The notes under the pieces are model-generated. The model had not been told where the DNA came from. It saw nothing but the letters and a program-made list of their open reading frames with translations, and ran no database searches. The position numbers and the translations under genes are program-made. From positions 19,370,419-19,434,418 of the forward strand of contig CM042179.1 of assembly GCA_023376005.1 (NCBI GenBank): a stretch of 64,000 nt of DNA, in the 5' to 3' direction. Positions 1-11,127 of the stretch are shown here, one piece after another. Position 1 is the stretch's first letter. Each line of letters begins with the position of its first letter. The DNA comes from Doryteuthis pealeii. Lineage: Eukaryota > Mollusca > Cephalopoda > Myopsida > Loliginidae.

Positions 1-1557
1 AGTACTTCTGGGGGAAAGTTTGGATAACACTAGGAAAGACTATTGACAATTGGGAAAGATCATGCAATTACTTCCACATTATTAAGAAATAGGATACAAC
101 AAATCCATGATGTAAGAATAATATCATATAAGAAAACAATGCAATGAGCCATCTCAATAAAATTGTCACCTGTATTGATAATGGCATAAATCTCATAACA
201 AGATTTTAAATGGATTCATAATCAGGAGTTACCCCACAGGAATACACAAGATACCTTTTGTTATCAGTATGGGTTATCAGTAGAGATGGGTGGTTTAATC
301 ACAGTTTTTCAGTTTCATCTAAACACTGAAAACTGCACTGAAATTTTTTAGAAAACTGAAACCGTTAAGTTTAGTGCTATTACTACTGAACAGCCATATC
401 CAAGGAAACTTTGTTGAAAAAGACTTCCAGATTTTAATAAAAATCAAATTTTATCAATATTTATACTAATATTGGCAGTTTCACCTTAATATTGAATTTT
501 ATGAAGTCAAATTTTTTAAGGGGTAATTCTTTTCTGGTCAGCCATTATGCCAATCCTAAAATAAAGTTGTAAACAAGAAAAATTAACAAAGATTTTTTTT
601 TTAATAAATAAATTTATTTTTATCTAGAGAATGCACCTAAATTAGATATTGATAATAATTAAAATAGTTCTTAATTTCACTTTTAAAATATGTATATTTC
701 CAGATATGTGAGTGTCTGGTGTTAACTTTTTTTGTTTTTTTTATACAAATATAATATTTCTGTCAGCAAATACACCTAAAATTAGATATCAAAAAATAAA
801 GTAAGTTTTAAAAACAGTTTTAAAATGTGTATATTTTCAAAACTTCAAGTCATTTTTTAGCTTCTAATGTTTGGTGGTGTTCTGCTTGTAAAATTCTTTT
901 AAACAAGAAAACTTAATTCATTTTATTTTTACAAATATCTTTATGGTTTTATCTAGTGAATACACCTAAAATTAGATATTAAAAATAATTAAAATAGTTT
1001 TTACTTTCAGTCTTAAAATGTATATCTAAAAAAGAATAAGTAATATTTGGAGATTTGGAAATATACACATTCTAAAAATGAAATTAAAAACTTTTGATTT
1101 TTTGTATTAAATTTGAGATCTATTCACTTGATAAAAACAGATTTATTTAGAAGAAAAAAAAAAGCTCCTTCATTTTACTTGTTTAGAAGAAATGAATTAC
1201 TGTATTTTTAAACATGAAGGATTTCATTTTTTGGCTTTTTATGAGCCACACACATTTTATGACAATTTCTTTTGTATTTTACCAAATTGTTAATAAATAT
1301 AGTATTTGCTTATAGTTGACAATTTATTTGAAAGTTTAATAATCAAACTTTAATCTAAGTCATGAATTTCATGAGTAAATTGCCTTTAAAGCCTAAAAAC
1401 TATCTCTATAAAATTATTTTGGTCATTTTTTTAATAAATGTCTCCATGGATTCTTTTTTTTAACAATGAATTAACTTTTTTTTTTCAATAATAAAGTTTG
1501 AAAACTTTCAATGAGATATATTTACTGAAAAATATCCCAAATAATTTATTACAAAAG
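1..1557. other. AT-rich intergenic DNA with degenerate repeats
   Basis: No gene is visible. Between about 600 and 1030 a degenerate unit of roughly 150-170 bp occurs three times in the same direction (near 605-700, 760-845 and 945-1025), recognised by the shared motif 'acacctaaaattagatat' followed by an aatagtt-type tract and 'aaaatgtatat'. A fourth, inverted and poorer copy lies near 1060-1140. The segment 1430-1545 is related to 8100-8205 on the far side of the LTR element. Confidence 0.5.
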
Positions 1558-1709
1558 AAAATTATTTAAGAATTCATATGAAAAACAAGTTTATTTTCCC
1601 TAAAGAGCATACGAGGTTGATTCCTGCTGCTAATTTGAAGGGAGCATCTGTTGATCTGATTTTGTTGGGAAAATAAACTTGTTTTTCATTTGAATTCTTA
1701 AATAATTTT
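1558..1709. repeat. Hairpin with 43-bp arms
   Basis: Positions 1558-1600 and 1667-1709 are reverse complements over 43 bp with one mismatch, separated by a 66-nt loop. The hairpin ends directly at the GTTAT target duplication of the LTR element that starts at 1715. It looks like a small fold-back or MITE-type repeat that served as, or lay beside, the insertion site. Confidence 0.85.
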
Positions 1710-1714
1710 GTTAT

Positions 1715-3316
1715 TGTTGTAGGTGACTCACCTATGACACGAACATGGACTTACCCAAAGGGTATTTATTTAACAGAATAAAGCTACTCAAACGAGTAGT
1801 CCCAGCTACTCGTTCTTTGGGACGGGTGGGATGCTAAATTAATAGCGTCGATCCCAGATACCTGCCTCATTGCACTTAAAGGTGCAGGGCTGGGATTGAC
1901 GCAATTTTTCTACCTACCACCCCATGAGTCTCGGCTTGTGGGTGGTGCCCACATAAAACGGCCTTGTGCCATATCGTGTGAAAGTGGGACACATGTAAAT
2001 ATGAGTAGTACCAGATACAGATCTTCGTGTAAACTGAAAAAGGAAACCCTTCCATTGTACGTTGATATATATTGCTGAATACAATCTGTTTGAATAAGTG
2101 AAACGACTGGAGGCAATGAAAGAGACAAAGGCAGAGGATTTAGATGGCAGGAAGTAACCAGGTGGTCAATTTATTCACGAGAATTGACAAAGGTAAATCG
2201 GCAAGTTGAGAGTTTTCGTCGTTCAAGGTTGGTCGCTCAACGTTCGGTCAGTCCTTCGTTAATCTGGGTGGATAGGTCGTCCGTTGTCGGATAGGCAGCT
2301 GGAATCCGGAATCGGGATACAGTGCGTCTACGGGTTTCGGTTGACGTCGTGGTCGGTCGGTAACGGTCTCGGCTTGCGGTTGTATCGGCTGCGAGCCCCG
2401 GTCGTAGTCCCGTCGAGGACTGTTCGGGTACGAGCGTGAAACGTAACAGCGACGGACCGTTCGCTTAGCACGTGCGTTGCTTGGGTCTGATTGGCCGCGG
2501 TTATGCGGGATTTCAGACCGGCTGGTACGTGTGCGCAAATGCCTCGAGTAGCTAGGTGTTTGCTCGGCGGAAGATCGAGTCGGATCTACCAAGTTAGGAC
2601 TTAGCGTACTGTCGGCGAGGGACGCCTATCTGGTCGTAAGATCCAGATCTTCTAGGGATTTCGCCCTAGGATCGCATTCGTGGTTAAGGAAAGACTAAGG
2701 TGATAAGGGCCGACTGGTTAGCTCTGAAAAGGGCTGGGTTTGTTTAGCCTTGAAAAAGGCTGATATTGCTGGACTGGAAATGTTTGTGTCATCACAGCAA
2801 AGAACGAGGCTGGTCGTCTAGCGTCAAAGAAAGGCAGGTCGTTCCAGCAGCGTAGAGAGGCAGGGCGGTCAGGAATCAGGAAAGGCCATTTGTTCAGAAT
2901 AGGAATCAGGAAAGGCCATTTGTTCAGAATAGGAATCAGGATCGTTAACTGTTGGTGGCTGGCTGGAACTGTCCTCGTCATCGCAAACGACTTTCTTAAA
3001 TACACCAAATTTACCGGAAATATCGAATGACGTCAGGGAAAAGTTTGTTAGAGATGATGATGACATAGTTTTGGCTACGTGACCCAATACACGCGAAAGG
3101 GTGGAGCTTAAAGGGTTAAAGCTGGGCAAAAACTGGATATATCTGGTCAGACATGGAAAGGGGTTTGCTTACGTGCGAAAATGCACACGCGTGCTCTGAT
3201 TACGTGCGTTCGTTCAGAGAAAGGGGTCAAGGCTGTTTTGGCCCCGACAAATCTGTTCCCTACATTTTATACCCGTATTGAGTTATTATTTATTGACCCT
3301 TAATCAGGTCATAACA
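1715..3316 (+). repeat. Left LTR of the gypsy-type element
   Basis: It begins TGTTGTAGGTGACTCACC and ends AGGTCATAACA. It matches the right LTR at both ends but differs inside. It has one copy of the internal unit of about 220 bp (around 1810-2090), where the right LTR has three, and it contains an extra 1159 bp (2091-3249). The first bases form a short palindrome (TAGGTGA-C-TCACCTA). Confidence 0.85.
2091..3249. mobile_element. Extra TG...CA segment in left LTR, perhaps a nested solo LTR
   Basis: The right LTR reads straight through this point. Here 1159 bp intervene, flanked on both sides by AATCTGTT (2083-2090 and 3250-3257). The segment starts TG and ends CA, and its reverse complement starts TGTCGGGGCC. 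It is clearly richer in G+C and CpG than the window. A 30-bp direct duplication lies near 2870-2940. On the minus strand a TATTTAAG-like promoter motif and a late AATAAA-type signal suit an LTR read in reverse. The alternative is that the long form is ancestral and the right LTR lost it through the 8-bp repeat. The minus-strand open frame at 2248-2592 has no recognisable domain. Confidence 0.55.
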
Positions 3317-3317
3317 G

Positions 3318-3335
3318 TGGCGGCGAGGAAAAAGG
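3318..3335 (+). promoter_or_regulatory. Probable primer-binding site
   Basis: The sequence TGGCGGCGAGGAAAAAGG starts one base after the left LTR. TGG starts of this kind pair with tRNA 3' CCA ends in many LTR elements. The specific tRNA is not assigned. Confidence 0.45.
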
Positions 3336-3781
3336 ATTTTCACAGAACCCAAAACAGTAGCGACTAAAGATTTATAAGTACCTACACAATACTACAGTCA
3401 CGGTACAAAACTGAAAAAAACTCCAGCAAAAAACGATACAGAGTCTCAAAAAGACCTTATCTGACTTCGGGATTTGAGTTGGAACCGGAAAAAAAAAGTG
3501 CACAAAGAGACACTGCCATTTGAAACCACCGCGTTAGGATTACGAACTTGGTATCCATTTTTAAAGAAAAAAATTCTTTACGTCAGAAAGACAAACTTTT
3601 TTTTTTGTTCGACACACGTGGATTTTATTTGCAAGTAAGTGAAACCTTAATTTTTGATTTTCACTTATTGTAAAAGAACAAGCTTTTTTACTCGGTTAGA
3701 ACTCGTAATTTCTGAGTTTCTTTTTATTGCGAAAAGAGGAAAAGCGTTTGATTCGGTTGAATATTTTTGTCGGTTACAAAC

Positions 3782-4138
3782 ATGGATATCCAGGCTCAAG
3801 TTTTGGAGATGTTGAAACAACAACAGCAACAATTTCAACAACACCAACTAAAATTAGAGGAGAGATTTCAACTACAACAATTTCAACAACAGCAGCAACA
3901 ATTTCAACAGCAATTGGCTGAAATGCAAAGTCAGTCTGACAAGAAAATGGATTTATTCGCCCAAGTCATAAATAAAAATCTGCAAAGTCTTGATGAGGAC
4001 GACACATTCACTCAAGGCGCAGTCTGGTCGGCAGTTGATACATTTGAATACCGACCAAATGAGGATATAAGCTTCGAAGCCTATTTTAGGTGTTACGAGG
4101 ATATATACAAGAAAGTTGGATACCGCCGAACATACTAG
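3782..4138 (+). pseudogene. Gag N-terminal part, glutamine-rich coiled coil
   Basis: The first ATG after the leader that opens a sensible protein is at 3782 (MDIQAQVLEML). Residues of about 12-50 are dominated by glutamine and phenylalanine in runs such as QQQQQFQQ, predicting a coiled coil. A gypsy-type Gag stretch follows (TFEYRPNEDISFEAYF). The frame is lost around 4110, where coding sense continues in another frame at 4116, so this part is broken by a frameshift with some internal loss. Confidence 0.7.
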
Positions 4139-4910
4139 GTTCGTGAACTATATTCTATCTAGAAAAACTAACGAACTAACGTTCCAAGAGGCTGTTAAGC
4201 TTCTAACTGAACTTTTTTCCCCAAAAACATCTCTCTTTCATAAACGATGGAAATGTCTAAATTTAGTCAGGGAGGAAAATGAAGAATTCACAGTTTTTGC
4301 GGCGAAAGTCAACAAAGGTTGTGATGACTTCAAGTTGGCGGAACTTTCAGCAGACAACTTCAAATGCCTTGTTTTTTGTCAGGGATTAATTTCACCAAAG
4401 GATGCAGAGGTCAGAAGGAGAGCTCTAAACAAACTCGAAAGTGAGCCTAATTTGATCCTACGACTTTTGGCAGGGGACTGTCAGAGGCACGTTACCATAA
4501 AAAAAGACTCAAAAGTTATAGAAGAGTCGGGGATCTCGCATGTCCGAAACGTACACTACACGAAGAAGAAATTCAGTTCGCCCCCCAGATATAGCAAACC
4601 AGAAAGAACTCAGGGCTCTCCCAAGGAACAAAACAAGTTACCACCTAGCCCCTGTGTGAGATGCGGAGCATTAAACTGGTCTACTGACTGCGTCTACCGA
4701 AAGCGGAAGTGTTTCAATTGTAACCAAACGGGTCATAAGTCTTCCCACTGTAGAAAGAAAGCCGGTAGCAGTTATGTAAAAACGATCAAATGGGACAAGC
4801 AAGACGAAGACAACTGCAGAAAATATGTACCAGTACAGATACTGGGAAAAAAAATTAATCTACAATTGGATTCTGGTAGTGACTTGACAATAATTAATCT
4901 TCAAACGTAG
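4116..4910 (+). pseudogene. Gag C-terminal part, nucleocapsid knuckle and protease start
   Basis: This frame continues the Gag capsid-like region (HTRFVNYILSRK onward). It then shows a CCHC zinc knuckle, CFNCNQTGHKSSHC, near 4710-4752, and next the aspartic-protease active site LDSGSDLTIIN near 4865-4898. A TAG at 4908-4910 stops translation just after the protease motif, and the same frame continues beyond it. Fused Gag-protease order is normal for Ty3/gypsy elements of the K02A2.6-like type in animals; the fit is by motif only. Confidence 0.8.
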
Positions 4911-5640
4911 AGAAAGCTTAGGAGACCTACGATGCTGAAAACTACCAAAATAGCGAGATCAGTGACAGGCGAAAAAATACAATTTGAGGGGGAAATTATT
5001 GTGAACGTCACCCAAAATAACAAGACGAAAAAAATGAAGATATTTGTATTAAAAAATACAAATAATCTTTTTGGTAGCGACGCAATACTGGAGTTTGAGC
5101 TTTGGGATTCACCAATAAACACTTTTTGCAAAAAAAGTTCAAAATACCACGGCAGAATCAGAGAAGCTATTAAAAGATTTAAAGGAGACATTCCCAGATG
5201 TATTTTCTGGTGGTCTGGGTCGATGTAACAAAATGTCCATAAAACTCGAGTTAAAAAAACAACACAGTCAATCTGTATTTAAGAAGAAAAGGAGTGTGCC
5301 TTTTGCGTCTCTTAACCAAATAGACAAGGAACTCGACAGATTGGAAAAGACCGGCGTAATCTCGAAAATACAGTATAACAAGTAGGCTGCGCCAGTCGTT
5401 TATATAAAGAAAAAATCAAACGATGTTCGGGTCTGCACAGATTTCTCCACGGGCCTAAATGCAGCGCTGAAAGAATATATTTATCCCCTACCAAGTGCTG
5501 ATGAGGTATTTTGCAAGCTAAACGGAGGTAAAAAATTTTCAAAAATAGACCGTAGTGATGCGTATTTGCAGGTCCCCATGGAAGAAAATAGTTCCAGACT
5601 TCTGTATATAAACACAAACTCTTTAAAAAAGACAAGAAAT
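4911..5640 (+). pseudogene. Protease remainder and truncated reverse transcriptase
   Basis: Coding sense resumes after the TAG at 4908, shifts frame at a poly-A run near 5130, then gives the start of a gypsy reverse transcriptase. Visible pieces are a palm-type stretch (RSVPFASLNQIDKELDRLEK), APVVYIKKK after an in-frame TAG near 5383, VRVCTDFSTGLNAALK, and KIDRSDAYLQVPMEE, the first catalytic-aspartate block. The sequence then jumps at about 5630 straight into the connection to RNase H, so the YxDD catalytic box and the second half of the enzyme are deleted. It cannot be active. Confidence 0.8.
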
Positions 5641-6117
5641 GGGATTGGTCTACCGAATGTCAAGAGGCGTTTAATAAAATTAAAGAAGCTCTAACTTCAG
5701 ATTTGTTCCTTACTCATTTTGATTCTAACCTGGAATTAATCGTTGCATGTGATGCTAGTTCATACGGCATAGGAGCGTGCATTTTACACAAGATGCCGGA
5801 TGGGACTAACAAACCTATTGCGTACGCGTCACGGACCCTCCTCCTCGCTGAGAGGAACTATTCGCAGATTGAAAAAGAAGCCTTAGGAATTTGCCGTTAC
5901 CAAATTTCACCGCTATCTACATGGTCGACATTTTTTACTCCAAACGGACCACAAGCTATTACTAACCATTTTCGGTTCGAAGAAGGGTCTGCCGACTCAC
6001 ACAGCCAACAGGTTGCAAAGATGGGGAGCGATCCTACTTAACTACGATTTTAAAATGGAGTTCCTACCATCATAAAAACTCGGCCATGCAGACGGACTAT
6101 CTAGGCTAATTCCTAAG
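5641..6117 (+). pseudogene. RNase H domain, frameshifted
   Basis: Residues WSTECQEAFNKIKEAL lead into an RNase H fold with VACDASSYGIGA (first catalytic Asp) and RNYSQIEKEALGI (catalytic Glu). Near 5890 the frame changes; the following QTDHKLL-like and LGHADGLSRL-like segments are readable only in the next frame, with a stop near 6072-6080. The order and motifs match gypsy-type polyproteins. Confidence 0.75.
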
Positions 6118-6927
6118 ATGCGAGAGCCCCTAGAGGATACGGTTATTGCATCCCTACGTACTGAAAGAGACATGAGTACCGTATTATGCAATACAGTAAG
6201 GGAGCTACCGGTCACTCTGGAGGAAATCAGAAAGGAGTCTACGAAGGATGAGTTCATCACACAAATGAAGGAAAGAATCGCGAACAATGACCAACAAGTA
6301 GCTAACGCTTATATATTATGCGATGATGTATTGTTGTATCGGGATCGAGTGGTCGTCCCAGCCACTCTCCAAAGACGTATATTAAAATATTTTCACGACG
6401 GACACCCAGGGATAACCAGGACAAAAAGCCTAATGAGGTCCTACGTTTTCTGGAAGAACCTCGATAAAGACATCGAAAATATAGTAAGAAATTGTACGGG
6501 CTGTGCCCTGGCGGCAAAGTCTCTACCTATTAAATTTAGTCCTTGGCTGAAAACGGACCTTCCCTGGTCACGCATTCACGTGAATTTTGCGGGACCTTTG
6601 GACGGATACTACTATTTAATAGTAGTGGACAGTTATTCCAAACGGCCAGAAGTGTTTAAATGTAAAAACGCCAACACTGAAGTGGTTATTAGCGCATTAC
6701 ACAAACTGTTTGCTCGTTTTGGTGTAGTGGATTGCATCGTGTCTGACAATTGTACGCAATTCACATCAGGGGATTTTAAGGAATTCTGTGAGGATTTCCA
6801 AGTAAAGCATATCACGACCCCCCCCCTTACCACCCTAGATCTAACGGATTGGCAGAGAGATTCGTTGACACATTAAAGCGTGCCCTAAAAAAAGCCAAGG
6901 GCACACCAACTGACAAAGCCTTTCAAC
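6118..6927 (+). pseudogene. Integrase, catalytically damaged
   Basis: The zinc-binding HHCC region is visible (HDGHPG, then NCTGCA). The first catalytic Asp of the DDE core appears replaced: the usual HVDFAGP-like block reads IHVNFAGP. The second block reads IVSDNCTQF. A poly-C run near 6821-6829 shifts the frame before the third block, GLAERFVD, which is still readable downstream. The C-terminal half is deleted around 6925. These lesions independently rule out function. Confidence 0.8.
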
Positions 6928-7196
6928 ATGGTGTATATCATCGACGGACCAAAATTCTTGCACAAGAGACATCTGAACCAGCCGAGAAAGCGATGGTCAG
7001 ACGACATTAACACTGGCCCACCAGAACAAGAGGAGACCATGGACGTAATTTTTGATACTTTTGATCTACCATCTCCGCAACCTGCCCACGAAAAACGTCA
7101 GTCTAATAGAAAAAGGAAAAGGACTGAATTAATCAATATTAACCCAAAAAAGAAAAAAATATTGAGACTCCTTCGGAGTTTAGGCTTGGGGAGGGA
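6928..7196 (+). pseudogene. Lysine/arginine-rich polyprotein tail
   Basis: An open frame carries a basic tail (KRQSNRKRKR, NPKKKKILRL) after a short piece like the end of a gypsy polyprotein (PRKRWSDDI). It runs into the right LTR and ends at 7263. It is joined to the integrase remnant only through a deletion. Function as a nuclear-localising or DNA-binding tail is inference from charge. Confidence 0.5.
7186..7196 (+). promoter_or_regulatory. Polypurine tract
   Basis: The sequence ttggggaggga ends exactly where the right LTR begins (TGTTGTAGG). This is the expected site for plus-strand priming. Confidence 0.7.
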
Positions 7197-8081
7197 TGTT
7201 GTAGGTGACTCACCTATGACACGAACATGGACTTACCCAAAGGGTATTTATTTAACAGAGTAAAGCTACTCAAACGAGCAATCCCACCCACATCTGTCCT
7301 TCGGGACGGGTGTCTGGTGAACTGCTAAATTAATAGCGTCGATCCCAGATGCTTGCCTCATTGCACTTAGAGGCTAAGCTCGGATCGACGCAATTTTTCT
7401 CCTACCACCCCATGAGTCTCGGCTTGTGGGTGGTGCCCACATAAAACGGCCTTGTGCCATATCGTGTACATGTGGGGTACATGTAAATACCAGTAGTCCC
7501 ACCTACTCGTCCTTCGGGACGGGTGTCCAGTGAGCTTCGGCCTCTGGACCGATGGGATGCTAAATTAATAGCGTCGATCCCAGCCTGCCTCATTGCACTT
7601 AAAGGGGAAGGGCTGGGATCGACGCAATTTTTCTACCTACCACCCCGTGAGTCTCGGCTTGTGGGTGGTGCCCACATAAAGCGGCCTTGTGCCATATCGT
7701 GTGTAAGTGGGACACATGTAAATACCAGTAGTCCCAGCTACTCGTCCTTCGGGACGGGTGGGATGCTAAATTAATAGCGTCGAGCCCAGATGCCTGCCTC
7801 ATTGCACTTAAAGAGGCATGGCTGGGATTGACGCAATTTTTCTCCTACCACCCCATGAGTCTCGGCTTGTGGGTGGTGCCCACATAAAACGGCCTTGTGC
7901 CATATCGTGTGAAAGTGGGACACATGTAAATACGAGTAGTACCAGATACAGATCTTCGTGTAAGCTGAAACAAGGAAACCCTTCCATTGTACGTTGATAT
8001 ATATTGCTGAATACAATCTGTTCCCTCCATCTTATACCCGTGTTGAGTTATTATTTATTGACCCATAATCAGGTCATAACA
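7197..8081 (+). repeat. Right LTR with three internal tandem units
   Basis: It has the same ends as the left LTR but carries about three copies of a unit of roughly 220-240 bp (starting near 7290, 7500 and 7735). Each unit holds a short stem closed by UUCG (7296-7307, 7508-7521, 7743-7756) and a second stem built from GCGTCGATCCCAG and its complement (7571-7583 with 7613-7625; weaker in the other two copies). The unequal unit number between the LTRs shows expansion or contraction after insertion. Confidence 0.85.
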
Positions 8082-8086
8082 GTTAT

Positions 8087-8750
8087 ACAATGTATTATTT
8101 TCAATGAATATGTCTCAATGAACTTTTTTTTTTTTAACAATGAATTGATTCTTTCTTTTCTATAAAGTTTGAAAACTTTCATTGAGACATATTCAGTGAA
8201 AAATATTCTCGTGTAATGACAAGAAAATGAATTAAAACCTGAAAACTGTGGTATCAAGGGAAAAAACAAACAAATTGACACAGAGATCAAACTGCCCAAC
8301 TGTAGTTATTAGTTTTGAAAAAACGAGTTTGAACTTAAACTATGTAGAATATTACCTTAATCAACCATTTTATGATGTTATGGAAAACAAAGAAAATCTA
8401 TTGATATTGTAAGATACAGCTTAAGCACTTCTGGTTTAGCAGTAATGATGCATTGGTGCCAAAACCACATCTGACTTTTATAAAAAAAATTGTTGCTATT
8501 GTTTTGTTTGCAGCAACATGTGTATATAATAACATTATATATGTATATCATATAAGATTGTGAATATGAGAAGGCAGCACTTGATTTTAATGACAATAAA
8601 TGATAAAAATCCCAGTGAAGTAAAAAAAAAAATGGTCTAATGAAACAGTAAAAACCTAGACGGAAGAAGTTTTTTTTTTTTAAACGAAACATTTCCAAAA
8701 CTCTCATACTCCATAGAGCATTCAATTAAGATATATTATATCTACTATTT
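8087..8750. other. AT-rich flank, no gene
   Basis: From 8100 to 8205 the sequence resembles 1430-1545 from the other side of the LTR element and also forms a loose inverted repeat around TGAATATGTCTCAATGAA and its complement. The rest is AT-rich with no recognisable element. Confidence 0.4.
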
Positions 8751-8754
8751 TAAT

Positions 8755-8756
<2 letters not shown>

Positions 8757-8830
<74 letters not shown>
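8757..8830. repeat. (CA)n(TA)n microsatellite
   Basis: A CA-repeat run of about 29 bp is followed by about 45 bp of TA repeat. Confidence 0.95.
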
Positions 8831-8832
<2 letters not shown>

Positions 8833-9346
8833 CATTCATTCACATAAAACTACAACAGAAAGAAATTGTTCCTTTGTGTCTTCAAAATGAAGAGAAGAAT
8901 CTGTTTTATTTTTTTTTTTTTTTTTGTTCAGTTGTATACAAAAGAAAGTGCTTTGTGTAATGTTGGAATATACCCTGTGTTGATAATGTTTGGTAATAAA
9001 TTTAAGTTTTTGTTTTTATTGCTAATGATATGGTTGAGTCGAGATACTAAATGGAGATATAAAAAAAGTAAAAGGTTTAATACTTTAGTATTGTTATCAA
9101 ATGATTTTTGGAGAAAACTCAATTGAAAAGTTTGGTGCCTGCCCTTTTAGACAGAACAAATATCGATATATAATTTTTTAATTGATAATCTACAAGTCAA
9201 TTATATACATAAAACAACAGGTTAAAAAAACTCTCAAAAATTTTTTTTTACATTTAATTTTTAGATTTTTGGTACTTATTTTCTACCAGAGGGGCTCCTT
9301 TTTTAAAAAAAAAAATTATTCTATTCATACTTTCAGTCTTAACCTG
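8831..9346. other. AT-rich stretch, no gene seen
   Basis: Homopolymer-rich sequence. The short open frames here have no family resemblance and use the low-complexity codons expected of AT-rich noise. Confidence 0.5.
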
Positions 9347-9862
9347 AACCGATATTTTACGCCCCAAAAATAAGGGGTGTGTTTCAAAATTAAGTGACCT
9401 GAAAAAATTCATTCAAATTTGATAATTAGTTGATTTGAGGAGGGGGGGGATATATAAAAAAAAGGTGCTTTAGCAGGAAATAAATAAATGGTGCTTTGCC
9501 TAACCAGGAAATGGGGGCTAAACTCCTCTACAACAGACAACAATCCAAGAGTATTCCAATTGATACCAGTAACCTTTTGTGAGTATTTCATGATATAGTA
9601 CAAGTACTATTTACTAGTAGTAGGTATGCCCAATTTGTTGAAAAATCCGTGTTTTTTTTTTCAATACAATTTTGACCCTCCGTTTGAAAAAAATTTACCA
9701 AAAGTCGGAATTATCCGATTTTAATGAAAATTTCAGTATTGATTTATCAATGAATGCATTTTACATTGCATCAGTTATTTTATTTCAAAACTTTCGGATT
9801 TTTTCAAGTCACTTAACTTTGACCCCTTATTTTTGGGGTGCAAAATATCGGTGTGGTATATA
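9347..9862. repeat. Inverted repeat, ~60-bp arms
   Basis: The segment 9347-9408 (around CGATATTTTACGCCCCAAAA) is an imperfect reverse complement of 9799-9862 (around TTTTGGGGTGCAAAATATCG). About 390 bp separate the arms. It overlaps the next inverted pair and appears to be a fold-back or MITE remnant. Confidence 0.7.
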
Positions 9863-10410
9863 TGTGATTGATACTAATTTCTGCATAAATAAAAAGACAA
9901 AAGACCAAAGGTGTGAATAGGAGAAGAAAATTTTTTTTGGAAGAATCTGCTTGGGTAATAAATATTTTTTATTTAAATCGGAAAATAAAATGAAAATAAA
10001 AACAAAAAAAAATAATTTTTGGAGATTTTTTTTTTACTCATTTTGATAATTATTTAATTGGTTATTCTTCTATAAATGAAAAATATATACATCAATATTT
10101 GTTCCGTTTAAGTGAGGGGGGAGGGGCGCTAAATTTCCAATACAGTTTTCGACCAAAAAATATGGGTGATTGATACTAAAGTATTTAAAAAATATCTTTT
10201 TAGAATCTAATAATATGACATTTGAAACTTAAAATTTTGCTGCTCATATTTTAAATGAATTTTATATATTAATTTATCATAGCAGAAATACTTATTTTAA
10301 GTTTTGAAATAAAATAACTGATGCATTATAAAATTCATTAATCGAGAAATCAATACTGAAATTTTCATTAAAATCGAATAATTCGCTGATTTTTGGTAAT
10401 TTTTTTTGCA
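9683..10410. repeat. Inverted repeat, ~108-bp arms
   Basis: The segment 9683-9790 is an imperfect reverse complement of about 10300-10410. Shared blocks include TTTTAATGAAAATTTCAGTATTGATTT and ATGCATCAGTTATTTTATTTCAAAACT, described here as landmarks in two parts. A further diverged copy in the 9683 orientation is visible at about 12465-12565 inside the intron of the TOMM5-like gene. Confidence 0.7.
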
Positions 10411-11127
10411 ATTGCGAATGCTACAATTTATTTTATAAACACGGATTTTAAGCAAAAAAAGCGGTCATCTGATCGAAATTAACCCGAAAAATCGTTTTAA
10501 ATGTATTAAAAATAAATTACATGTGTAATATTTTTTTTTTACCGATGCTTATTATGTTACCTCTTATCGACAGACAAAAATTTGACCTAAAATAATTGAT
10601 TTAATTAATTTTAATTCATTTTTAAAATTCGTAGCAGCCGATTTTTTGGGTATACATACCAGATACCTCAAGGGTAGAGTATATTATTGCCACTAACCAT
10701 ATAATTATAATGTGTTCTTGCGTTTTAGACTCTTGGTTTAGGTCATGGATAAATTTCAATTAAATTTGAAACAAATTGCGTGTAAAATATAAAAATAAGT
10801 CTCGTAATTTATTTATCAAATGTTCTAATTTAAATTAATTAAATATCGACTAAATTATTGTAAGAAAACGTGTTGACACGGTGTTTTCAGTAAAAGGTGA
10901 AATTTTGGTGTTACACCGCAAGTAGCTAATACATTTCTCCTTGTGTAATTTCTCTTCTCCCACCACCGTTTCTAACATCTTGTTCTTCTGGCACCGCGTG
11001 AAGGTCGTTTTCCTTTTGTAACGAAGTTGCGTCAAAAAAGGAACTAAAGGCAATTTCTAAAAGACAGAGCCGCCATAAATTGCATTCATTTTCTTTCTTT
11101 CGTACGACTTGAACAAAAAAACAAAAG
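10411..11127. other. Upstream region of the TOMM5-like gene
   Basis: AT-rich to about 10850. Then 10860-11127 is distinctly less AT-rich and contains several CpG sites (accgcgtgaaggtcg, acgaagttgcgtc), as expected of a promoter and 5' leader. No TATA box can be assigned with confidence. The minus-strand open frame here has no family resemblance. Confidence 0.4.

Larger units (their letters stand above)
1715..8081 (+). mobile_element. Decayed Ty3/gypsy-type LTR retrotransposon
   Basis: Two related LTRs (1715-3316 and 7197-8081) both start TGTTGTAGG and end CATAACA, and the whole is flanked by the 5-bp direct repeat GTTAT (1710-1714 and 8082-8086), the expected target duplication. A polypurine tract directly precedes the right LTR. 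The interior encodes, in order, Gag with a CCHC knuckle, aspartic protease, reverse transcriptase, RNase H and integrase, the Ty3/gypsy order. Frameshifts, stops and deletions interrupt all of these, so the copy cannot be autonomous. The clade assignment is from domain order and sequence feel only. Confidence 0.9.

Noticed and set aside
2248..2592. 114-residue minus-strand protein in the GC-rich block
   Set aside because: Arg/Pro/Ser-rich translation with no recognisable domain; long frames are expected by chance in GC-rich DNA.
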